From Alphaproteobacteria bacterium (GTDB lineage: Bacteria > Pseudomonadota > Alphaproteobacteria > Micavibrionales > Micavibrionaceae), in the NCBI GenBank assembly GCA_003245575.1, contig QKCR01000061.1:1-64000 (forward strand): a stretch of 64,000 bases of DNA. Direction: 5' to 3'. Below, piece by piece: positions 31,147 to 39,700 of this stretch. The notes beneath the pieces are model-generated. The model was given only the letters and a program-made list of their open reading frames with translations. It did no database searches and was not told the DNA's origin. Made by a program: the position numbers and the translations under genes. The number at the start of each line of letters is the position of its first letter. Positions within the stretch are counted from its first letter, which is position 1.

Positions 31147-32992
31147 GTTTAAAGCGCTTCAAATTTCTTTTATCTGTTTATTGTTTTCCACATCTGCACC
31201 TGTTTCTGCATTTGCAGACGGACCTGACGGCTCATCACCGGAAGTCGCGTCAGCACTTGCATCGCAAGGACTGGCTATGGTCGGAGACGCAAAATTACCA
31301 CCTGAGTCTACTCATTTTGGCTATGCAAATCCAGAGGCTCCCAAAGGTGGGCAGTTTCGCCGTGCGGCGTTCGGAACTTTTGACACGCTGAACCCTTTCT
31401 CTCTTAAAGGAAATTCCGCCCAAGGCCTCAATCTGGTCTATGACCGGCTGATGGCCCGCAGTTGGGACGAACCCTTTACGCTTTACCCTCAAATTGCCGA
31501 ATCGGTCTCTGTTGCCGATGATCGGTCCGCCATTACTTTTACCCTGAACAAGAATGCAAAGTTTCAGGACGGAACACCTATTACACCAGAAGACGTTGAA
31601 TTTTCCTTTAACACTTTGAAGGAAAAAGGACGCCCGAACATGCGGAACGTCTATAAACTAGTCAAAAAGGTGAGTAAAAAAGACGCACAAACCATTACCT
31701 TCACACTGGGTACAGGATATGACCGCGAAACCGTGATGATCTTGGCCATGATGCCGGTTCTCTCGAAAAGCTGGTGGGCTGGGAAAGACTTCAATAAAAC
31801 AACACTGGATATTCCGAACACGTCCGGACCTTACAAAATTGCAGATGTCTCGGCAGGAAGAAAAATCACCTATGAACGTGACCCGAATTACTGGGGAGCA
31901 GATCTGGTAGCTGCGAAAGGTCAATATAACTTTGATAAAATCAGCTTCGATTATTTCCGCGACCAAACAGCCGCGTTTGAATCCTTCAAAGGCGGAGAGT
32001 TGGATGTATGGGTCGATTCCGATCCGGGCCACTGGGTCTCGTCATACGACATCCCGTCCGTATCGTCAGGCATGGTCAAAAAAGAGGAAATCAAACACGG
32101 TCGCGTCGAACGGATGTGGGGCTTTATCTTCAACACACGTCGCCCGCCATTTGATAATGACAATGTCCGCCGCGCGCTGTCTTTGATGGTCGACCATGAC
32201 TGGATTAATCGCAATATTTTCCACGACCAATATCAAGTGACAACCAGCTACTACCCGAACTCGGAACTGGCAGCGACGGATGTCCCTTCACCTGAAGAAC
32301 TGTTACTTCTCAACAAATACAAAGACACTCTCCCGACAGAAATCTTCGGCCCAGCATGGCAAGCACCGCCGTCAGGTTCCATGGTGGCGACACGCGCAAA
32401 TCAGGTCAATGCTGATAATCTTTTGAAAGAAGCCGGATGGATTGTCAGGAACGGTCTCCGTGTTAATGAGCAAACCGGCGCGCCGTTCAGCTTTGAAATT
32501 GTTCTGTCGTCTCCTGAAGATGAAAAACTCGCAATCTCTTACAAAAAAGCGCTCGAACGTTTAGGCATTACCGTCACGCTGCGCACGCTCGACGCCGCAG
32601 CCTTTCAGGATCGTCTCAGTGCCTATGACTACGACATGATTTTGCATTACTGGCAAAACACACTGTCTCCGGGAACGGAACAAGCCCTGTATTGGGGATG
32701 TGCCGCAGCCAAAATGAACGGCAGCTTTAATTTTGCTGGCATTTGTAATCCTGCAATCGAAGATCTGGTTGCAAAAATTCCGAACGCCCAATCCCGCGAA
32801 GAAATGGTGACAACAGTACGGGCACTCGACCGTATCCTGACATGGGAAAACTATGCCGTTCCCCTCTTCTACAGTGACCACGACAATGTGGCCTACTGGA
32901 GTCAAGCGGCACACCCCGAACAGCCATCACTTTATGGAAATATTCTGGAGAGTTGGTGGTCTATTCATCCCGATGCACCAACGCCCCAATAA
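31145..32992 (+). CDS. ABC transporter family 5 extracellular solute-binding protein
   Basis: signal peptide MFKALQISFICLLFSTSAPVSAFA; 'GTFDTLNPFSLKG', 'FTLNKNAKFQDGTPITPEDVEFSFNTLKE'. Confidence 0.9.
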   Translation: MFKALQISFICLLFSTSAPVSAFADGPDGSSPEVASALASQGLAMVGDAKLPPESTHFGYANPEAPKGGQFRRAAFGTFDTLNPFSLKGNSAQGLNLVYDRLMARSWDEPFTLYPQIAESVSVADDRSAITFTLNKNAKFQDGTPITPEDVEFSFNTLKEKGRPNMRNVYKLVKKVSKKDAQTITFTLGTGYDRETVMILAMMPVLSKSWWAGKDFNKTTLDIPNTSGPYKIADVSAGRKITYERDPNYWGADLVAAKGQYNFDKISFDYFRDQTAAFESFKGGELDVWVDSDPGHWVSSYDIPSVSSGMVKKEEIKHGRVERMWGFIFNTRRPPFDNDNVRRALSLMVDHDWINRNIFHDQYQVTTSYYPNSELAATDVPSPEELLLLNKYKDTLPTEIFGPAWQAPPSGSMVATRANQVNADNLLKEAGWIVRNGLRVNEQTGAPFSFEIVLSSPEDEKLAISYKKALERLGITVTLRTLDAAAFQDRLSAYDYDMILHYWQNTLSPGTEQALYWGCAAAKMNGSFNFAGICNPAIEDLVAKIPNAQSREEMVTTVRALDRILTWENYAVPLFYSDHDNVAYWSQAAHPEQPSLYGNILESWWSIHPDAPTPQ

Positions 32993-33103
32993 CGATCGGG
33001 AACCTAATAAAAGTATCGGGACAGTCAAATCAACATTGAGTCAAATCAAAACCTCTGTTACGGTAACAACGTCTTGAATCATCAACTGATTAAGGTCTAT
33101 TGA

Positions 33104-33628
33104 ATGGCAAAATCACATTTTCTACTCTTCTCCTGCCTGACAACGCTGGCATTATCCGCTTGCAGCACAGAAATGAACAAAGAATTCGAAGAAAACGGTC
33201 GCTACTGGCAAAGAATCGGGACAACCGACTCGATTTACCAACAAGGTCCGAAAGCCCAGCAAATGCTGTTTCAGGATTTGGCGAACTGCACCGCAGTCGT
33301 GAATGAAATGGAACGTATGGGCGCGATTAAAGAAGCTGTTCCTGCGGAAACATGGGATGCAGATGCCAACAAAATTATTCCTGGCTCACCTGAATCCCGT
33401 ATGGGCAACTGGGACACTCCGGAACGTGACGGCTATATGCGCACTGAAATGTATGACTTCCACGACTTTGAAGGCTGCATGACGTCCAAAGGTTGGGAAC
33501 GCGTCAAATACGTGAACTACAAAACCGAAGAACGCGCTCGCGATACCTACCTCGACACAATCGGCTACGAGAAATATCGCACCAAAGTGTATGAGAACAC
33601 ACCAAAAGCAAGCACATACAACAACTAA
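33104..33628 (+). CDS. putative lipoprotein
   Basis: MAKSHFLLFSCLTTLALSACS lipobox; 174 aa. Confidence 0.65.
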   Translation: MAKSHFLLFSCLTTLALSACSTEMNKEFEENGRYWQRIGTTDSIYQQGPKAQQMLFQDLANCTAVVNEMERMGAIKEAVPAETWDADANKIIPGSPESRMGNWDTPERDGYMRTEMYDFHDFEGCMTSKGWERVKYVNYKTEERARDTYLDTIGYEKYRTKVYENTPKASTYNN

Positions 33629-33645
33629 AAGAATTCATAAAAAAA

Positions 33646-33670
33646 CCCCCGAGAAATCGGGGGATTTTTT
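33646..33670 (+). terminator. rho-independent terminator
   Basis: CCCCCGA-GAAA-TCGGGGG followed by ATTTTTT. Confidence 0.85.
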
Positions 33671-34652
33671 ATGCGGCTTTTCTTTGGGAATGAAGAGAAC
33701 ACACGGCCTTATAAACTGCGTCGACCGTGAGACTTCCCATTAATGACTGCGTCAATGTTCTGGAACTATATCCTTCATACGCTGTCAGCTCGTCAAATGT
33801 CTCTGGCGTACGAACATAGGTCGCACATGGCCCGAACGGCGCATAAATTTCAGGATAACTAGCCCCGAACAACCCGAGTGTCGGAACACCTGCCGCGGCC
33901 GCGGCGTGCATTAAACCTGAATCATTTCCGATATAAAACTGACATCGTGCGAGACATGCTGCTGCCTCACCGGGCGTTCCCTTGGCAATCAAATCCAGTC
34001 CCACCCCATCGGGCAAGCTGGACAACAAGTCCCGCGCAGGAGCTTCCTCACCGGGGGCCGCAAAGACAGCCACACGCCATCCTGCAAACGGCCCGTCTTT
34101 TGAAATCAATCGTGTCGTCAATCCCTTGAAATTTTCAATCGGCCATGTCTTACCAATCCAGTTTGCCGTCGGCCCGATCCCCAGAACAGGCACCTGCCCC
34201 TCAGGGATTAAAGATGCCGCTTTATCCTGCTGCGCCGCGGAAAACCACATGCGCGTGGCGGGGGGCTCAGAAATTCCTAATACAGCAGCATTTTGTTGGG
34301 ATTTATGGGCAGATTTGTTGATTTTATGACCCATAATATAGCGACGATCCGCCAGAACCAGTCGCGAAACGGCAGAATCGCGTAAATCCACGACAATATC
34401 CCATTTTTTTAGGCCAACAATCTTCCAAAGCCCTATCCAATGGCGATTCCAGCTCTGTTTTTTCATGGAAATAATTTGCTCGAGCTGGGGAACGCCTTCA
34501 TATAAAGACACAACCAGAGGTCCGCAAGCGACCGTTAATCGGGAATCGGGATATTTGCTCAGCAAATAATTCAGTATCCCGTTGGACAAAACGGCATCGC
34601 CGATACGGCTGGACGTAATAAATAATATTTTTTCATGCATAATCAGCAACAT
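33669..34652 (-). CDS. glycosyltransferase family 9 (heptosyltransferase-like)
   Basis: 'ILFITSSRIGDAVLSNGIL', 'YIGNDSGLMHAAAAAGVPTLGLFGAS'. Confidence 0.88.
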   Translation of the reverse strand: MLLIMHEKILFITSSRIGDAVLSNGILNYLLSKYPDSRLTVACGPLVVSLYEGVPQLEQIISMKKQSWNRHWIGLWKIVGLKKWDIVVDLRDSAVSRLVLADRRYIMGHKINKSAHKSQQNAAVLGISEPPATRMWFSAAQQDKAASLIPEGQVPVLGIGPTANWIGKTWPIENFKGLTTRLISKDGPFAGWRVAVFAAPGEEAPARDLLSSLPDGVGLDLIAKGTPGEAAACLARCQFYIGNDSGLMHAAAAAGVPTLGLFGASYPEIYAPFGPCATYVRTPETFDELTAYEGYSSRTLTQSLMGSLTVDAVYKAVCSLHSQRKAA

Positions 34653-34691
34653 ACAGGCTTTTTGGCAAAACGAAAATAATAAAATCTTGGC

Positions 34692-34720
34692 TGGACAAGA
34701 CCGCCCTTTTTGTCTATAAA
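34692..34720 (+). promoter_or_regulatory. sigma70-type promoter upstream of tRNA-Phe
   Basis: TGGACA - 17 nt - TATAAA. Confidence 0.55.
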
Positions 34721-34835
34721 CGCCAAACCAAAGATCAAACGCCTGTTTTAGGGCAACTGATCTGAACCAAGAGAATTTTCTGAGTGGCTAGGAACAAGCG
34801 ACGTAGACAATCAGAAAATACGAAGGTTCCATGAT

Positions 34836-34911
34836 GCCTAAGTAGCTCAGTTGGTAGAGCAAGCGACTGAAAATCGCTGTGTCGCTGGTTCGATTCCGGC
34901 CTTAGGCACCA
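34836..34911 (+). tRNA. tRNA-Phe(GAA)
   Basis: acceptor GCCTAAG/CTTAGGC, anticodon arm AGCGA-CTGAAAA-TCGCT, T arm GCTGG-TTCGATT-CCGGC, CCA encoded. Confidence 0.96.
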
Positions 34912-35056
34912 CTTTTCCTTATCCCTTCTAATTACTTGTTATACGTGCAATAATCGGATTTCTCCCGATTAGAAATTCCTGATATGATGTTTAGCCTGCG
35001 TCACGCGATTCTCGCAATTTTACAAATAAAAAACATTTAATCTGCATACTAATAAA

Positions 35057-36691
35057 ATGCCATTTAAAAGCACTGACATGAAATCTCAACGGGATCGGTT
35101 TTTGGCCTTTGCCTTCGCAGCAGCTGACCTGTTGATCGAAATCAAACAGAATGGCGAAATTTTATATACATCGGGAGCTGTGCGCGCCATTACGGGTTAC
35201 GATGACGAGGAGCTGAAAACCAAAAACTTTCATGACTTGTTCACATCAAATGATAATACCTTGGTGTCCTCAATTACCCAACATACGGGCGTCGGATCAA
35301 AACATGGCCCTTATTTGATGAAAATCATGCATAAGGACGGCCTATCCGACGAGAAGCATATTTTCCTCTCGAGCTTCACCTTAAAAGAAGAAGGTCCGAT
35401 CTATATTGCTGTCTCTCTTGCGGACGCCCTTCTCAGCTTTATTGAATTTTCCAAAGCAGAAACATCCTTGCATGCCATTCCGAACATGAAGGACTTCGAG
35501 CAAATCCTGCGCAAAAAAATCTCCAACATCAGTGCAACACAACAAGCCGTAGATGTACAAGTTCTTCAACTGGAAGGTATGGCAAAATTCCAGAACCAGC
35601 TGGATGCCAACACTTGGGCAGGTCTTACGGCGGCAATTGGCCAATTGATGATGGAATCGTCATTGGACGGAGAAACTGCCGTTAAAGTCGATGATGAAAA
35701 ATATCTGCTCCTGAAAGACGGAGAAACCAATCAAGAAGAAATTCTCCAAAAGAAAATTATGGAGATTGCTGAAAAATATAACATTGCCGATGCCATCAAC
35801 CTACAATCAAAAAGCATTGAAGGTGATTTGTCGGCGCTCTCGGCGCGCGAAGCCACACGCGCCGTGCTCTACACGATGAACAAGATGGAGCAACAAGGTC
35901 TCGATGCTGTCGGAGATGATTTGAAAGGCTCCTTCTCCGCCTTCCTTGAAGAGAATGCAATCAAGATCAGCAACCTGAAACGCATGATCTCGCATCAGGA
36001 TTTCCAAATAAAATTCCAGCCGATTGTCATGCTGGATCGGGAAAACGTATCCCACCATGAAGTTCTGGTCAGATTTAACTCCGAGAAATCACCGTTTGAA
36101 CTGATTACCATGTGTGAAGATATTGGCCTTTCGCCCGACCTTGATCTTGCGATTTGCCGCCAGACGCTCAAATACATTGACCAAAAAGGTAAGAAAAACA
36201 ATATAGGACAACTGGCCGTGAACATTTCAGGCCAATCCATCCAAAGCGATAAATTTGTCAAAACCCTATTGGAAACGCTTAAAGAATATTCCGGTGCCGC
36301 GAAAAGTCTGATGTTCGAGATCACGGAATCCAGCGAAATCAAAGACCTTGATAAAGTTGATGGTTATATTCAAGAACTCCGCGGTAAAGGATATCCGGTT
36401 TGTCTCGATGATTTCGGTGCAGGCGCAGCCTCCTTCCAATATCTCCATAAATTACAAGTCGACGGCGTTAAAATTGACGGGGCGTATGTGCGCAACGTTC
36501 TGACATCGACCCGCGATGCCACCATGGTCAAAAACATGACCCAGATGTGCCATGAAATGGGTGTTTACGTTGTGGCGGAAATGATCGAAAACGAAGATCA
36601 GAAAGAATTCTTGCGCGCTATCGGCGTTGACAAAGGCCAAGGATGGTTGTTTGGTAAAGCAGAAGATAAACCGCTTCCTGTTGACCCTTAA
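35057..36691 (+). CDS. PAS - degenerate GGDEF-like - EAL domain protein
   Basis: PAS 'IKQNGEILYTSGAVRAITGYDDEELKTKNFHDLF'; EAL motifs 'HEVLVRF', 'FEITES', 'CLDDFGAGAASFQYL', 'VKIDGAYV', 'VVAEMIEN', 'GQGWLFGK'. Confidence 0.88.
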   Translation: MPFKSTDMKSQRDRFLAFAFAAADLLIEIKQNGEILYTSGAVRAITGYDDEELKTKNFHDLFTSNDNTLVSSITQHTGVGSKHGPYLMKIMHKDGLSDEKHIFLSSFTLKEEGPIYIAVSLADALLSFIEFSKAETSLHAIPNMKDFEQILRKKISNISATQQAVDVQVLQLEGMAKFQNQLDANTWAGLTAAIGQLMMESSLDGETAVKVDDEKYLLLKDGETNQEEILQKKIMEIAEKYNIADAINLQSKSIEGDLSALSAREATRAVLYTMNKMEQQGLDAVGDDLKGSFSAFLEENAIKISNLKRMISHQDFQIKFQPIVMLDRENVSHHEVLVRFNSEKSPFELITMCEDIGLSPDLDLAICRQTLKYIDQKGKKNNIGQLAVNISGQSIQSDKFVKTLLETLKEYSGAAKSLMFEITESSEIKDLDKVDGYIQELRGKGYPVCLDDFGAGAASFQYLHKLQVDGVKIDGAYVRNVLTSTRDATMVKNMTQMCHEMGVYVVAEMIENEDQKEFLRAIGVDKGQGWLFGKAEDKPLPVDP

Positions 36692-36709
36692 CACCGAAAC
36701 CAACCTGAT

Positions 36710-37426
36710 ATGGATTTTGTAACACATCCCCATCGTGGCCTTGTATCCGTCATCGGCGAAGAGGCACAAAATTTCTTACAAAATATTATTTCGAATGACA
36801 TCACCGCATTGGACTCGTCCCCGATGTTGTACGCCTGCCTTCTGACAGCTCAGGGAAAATTCCTGCATGATTTCTATGTCACAAGAACCGATAACGGCTA
36901 CATTCTGGAATGCGAAGGCGGGGAACGCACACTTGATCTGGCAAAACGTTTAAATCTGTATAAGCTCCGCGCCAAAATCACCATCTCGGCGCAGGATGAT
37001 ATTACAATTTATGCAACAGAAACAATGCGCAGCACCGCACGTCCACAGGGATCAGAAACGCCCTTCACGGAATGGGATATGGCCCGTATCACAAGGGGCC
37101 AGCCGGATGGCTCGCGAGATGCAGAAATTGGCATCTCTACATTAGCAGAGCTTAATCTGGATGAAACAGCTGTCTCCTACACCAAAGGCTGCTATGTCGG
37201 TCAGGAATTGGTGGCCCGCATGCATAACCGCAATCTGGGCAAAAAACATCTGGTTGCCGCCCGTTTCAAATCATCCCCGCCTGCATGGGGCGAAGAGATA
37301 GAAAACACTGGATTCATGCGCTCTTCATGTGGCAATCTGGGCTTGATTTTAATGAATCGCGACCGCGAGACCGAGCTAAGAAACACACAAAACAATGACA
37401 GCGAAATATATCTTCTGGGATTGTGA
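36710..37426 (+). CDS. YgfZ/GcvT-like folate-binding protein
   Basis: 'RGLVSVIGEEAQNFLQNIISNDI', 'YTKGCYVGQELVARMHNR'. Confidence 0.9.
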   Translation: MDFVTHPHRGLVSVIGEEAQNFLQNIISNDITALDSSPMLYACLLTAQGKFLHDFYVTRTDNGYILECEGGERTLDLAKRLNLYKLRAKITISAQDDITIYATETMRSTARPQGSETPFTEWDMARITRGQPDGSRDAEIGISTLAELNLDETAVSYTKGCYVGQELVARMHNRNLGKKHLVAARFKSSPPAWGEEIENTGFMRSSCGNLGLILMNRDRETELRNTQNNDSEIYLLGL

Positions 37427-38051
37427 CTCCACCCTCATAGAAAATGCCGAGCTGCATTGGCAGAAACATCTGGCTGTCACAAAACACCACGGGTTTGACA
37501 TCAAACCTGAATACCGCGAACTCTTCTATCACAATAACGGCGAACAAAACTGGCGCATGATGCATGATGAACTTGGGTTTCATGTCCCAATGGATCAATA
37601 TCTTCGCGAGATTGACGCATGGTATCACGCAAAGATTCTTGATATCCCGCTGCGCCCGGGCGTTGGAAAAGCTCTGGAGCATTTCAAAAACACAGGCGCA
37701 AAACAATGCGTTGTCACAAACGCACGGACAGCCTCTGTCCGCCCAATGCTCGAAAACAGAGGCCTGATGCCGTATTTCGAATTTATCCTATGTAAGGAAG
37801 ACTACCCAAATCGCAAGCCTCACCCTGCTCCCTATGCGACGGCCCACGCCCGCATGGAAGAATTGGAATCTGCCAACATCAACAAACAGGATTGCATCGC
37901 CATTGAAGACGATCCGTACGGTGTTGAATCTGCTATGGCTGCGGGAATACCCGTTATTCACCGCCGCCTAAAAAAAGATAGCGTACCCGTTACAGGCGCA
38001 CTTGCTTCCGTCTATGACGAAGACGAATTTCTAAAAGCATTGCTCGGATAA
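37395..38051 (+). CDS. HAD-superfamily hydrolase
   Basis: motif I 'FWDCDSTLIEN', motif II 'CVVTNARTASV', 'IEDDPYGVESAMAAGIPVI'. Confidence 0.88.
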   Translation: MTAKYIFWDCDSTLIENAELHWQKHLAVTKHHGFDIKPEYRELFYHNNGEQNWRMMHDELGFHVPMDQYLREIDAWYHAKILDIPLRPGVGKALEHFKNTGAKQCVVTNARTASVRPMLENRGLMPYFEFILCKEDYPNRKPHPAPYATAHARMEELESANINKQDCIAIEDDPYGVESAMAAGIPVIHRRLKKDSVPVTGALASVYDEDEFLKALLG

Positions 38052-38056
38052 TAAAA

Positions 38057-39700
38057 ATGGCAACTGCACTTCAACTCACCGACAAAGCCAAAAAACTTGC
38101 AAATGCGGGCCAGTTCGAAAATGCGATTGCCTTGCTGAAACAAAGCCTATCCCTTGACCCGAACCAACCGGAAGCATGGCGGCATATCGGCTATATTTCG
38201 ATTTTCGGCACGGTCGATTTCGCAACGGCTGTTGATGCCCTCGCACAATCTCTGACACTTGATCCTGTGGACGCACAAACCTATTACCTGATGGGATATG
38301 TTTCCCAACAAATGAACCAGATTGATGACTCAATTGAACTCTTTCGCATCGGTCTGGAATATGACCCGTCCCACGTTGAAATGTTATCATTCCTCGGCAT
38401 GGGGTATCTGTACAAAAGGAAATTTGATGATGCAAAAATGCTGGTCTTACAAGCATTGAGCCTGAAACCTGACAATATCAAAGTCTTTTTAAATGCGCTC
38501 AACATCGCGGAAATCCTGCCTCTGGACGATTTCGAACGTGCACAAATCACGGCCGCCATCAAGAAAGTCGAAAAACTTCCTGCCTTCAAAGAAAATATTC
38601 TGCTCTTTGAAGCCAAAGAACTCTTCTCCGAAAAACAATATGACGAAGCCAAAAAGCGTCTCTCAAAAATCAAAGATAATATTGAACAATTGGGAGCCGC
38701 AAAGAATTTTCTCTTGGGGGATATTTCCCGCCGCGAAGGTGACCATGACGCCGCGCACGGTTTCTATGCAAAAGCCAACCGCATGCAGAAAAATTCGACC
38801 GAAGGACGCCGCTATAAACTCGAGACCATCACAAATCTGATTGACGATACGCTTACTCTTCTCGATCAGAACTTCTCGAACGATTTAGAAACGGTCATTG
38901 AACAAAACAAAATCGAGCGCCCCTACCCTGACCCCGTATTCTTGATAGGGTTTCCGCGATCCGGCACAACGCTCACGGGGAAAATCCTCGATACGCATCC
39001 GCAATTATTCACAGCCGACGAATTTAGTGCCATAGACCAGATCAAAGTGCACATGCAACAACAATACGGACTTGATCTCCCGCGCGATATTCCGAAATTG
39101 ACGTCAGAACATCTGGCCTTCATGCATAATCTTTATAACTTGAAGCAATCAGGACTTCCTGCCGCCCAACAAGATCATATCTTTATTGACAAGATGCCGC
39201 TCAACACGCTGCACGTGCCGATCATTCATGCATTGTTCCCGAACGCGCGCTTTATCTATGTTACGCGCCATCCGCTTGATTCAGTTCTAAGTAGCTTCAT
39301 GCAATATTTTGCCCTAAACGCCGCCATGTATCACTTTCTCGATATTGAAACAGCCGCGCATCTTTACAAGAAAACACGAGAACTCTGGCTCAAAGAAAAA
39401 GAAATTCTTCCCCTTAAATATCATGAGCTGCGCTACGAAAACCTCGTCAATAATTTCGACGAAGAAGTCGGGAAAATGCTCGAATTTATTGGGGTTCCGT
39501 GGAACGATGCCGTACATGAGTTTTATAAAGAACGTGCCGACGGCCCAACAACGCTTTCCCCATCCCGTACACAGATCACAGGAAAGTTGACCAGCGAACC
39601 GCAAGGCCGCTGGAAGAAATATCGTCCGCATCTGGAAAAAGCGATAGAAGTTCTAGAGCCGGTCATAACCGAACTCGGTTACGACCTTGATAAGAATTAG
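38057..39700 (+). CDS. TPR-repeat sulfotransferase
   Basis: N-terminal TPRs; 'PVFLIGFPRSGTTLTGKILDTHPQL' PAPS-binding loop. Confidence 0.88.
   Translation: MATALQLTDKAKKLANAGQFENAIALLKQSLSLDPNQPEAWRHIGYISIFGTVDFATAVDALAQSLTLDPVDAQTYYLMGYVSQQMNQIDDSIELFRIGLEYDPSHVEMLSFLGMGYLYKRKFDDAKMLVLQALSLKPDNIKVFLNALNIAEILPLDDFERAQITAAIKKVEKLPAFKENILLFEAKELFSEKQYDEAKKRLSKIKDNIEQLGAAKNFLLGDISRREGDHDAAHGFYAKANRMQKNSTEGRRYKLETITNLIDDTLTLLDQNFSNDLETVIEQNKIERPYPDPVFLIGFPRSGTTLTGKILDTHPQLFTADEFSAIDQIKVHMQQQYGLDLPRDIPKLTSEHLAFMHNLYNLKQSGLPAAQQDHIFIDKMPLNTLHVPIIHALFPNARFIYVTRHPLDSVLSSFMQYFALNAAMYHFLDIETAAHLYKKTRELWLKEKEILPLKYHELRYENLVNNFDEEVGKMLEFIGVPWNDAVHEFYKERADGPTTLSPSRTQITGKLTSEPQGRWKKYRPHLEKAIEVLEPVITELGYDLDKN

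Noticed and set aside
33640-33675. Possible repeat family linking the terminators at 28.8, 29.9 and 33.6 kb
   Set aside because: The 33.6-kb copy shares only the CCCCCGA/TCGGGGG stem, as expected for convergent terminator sequences
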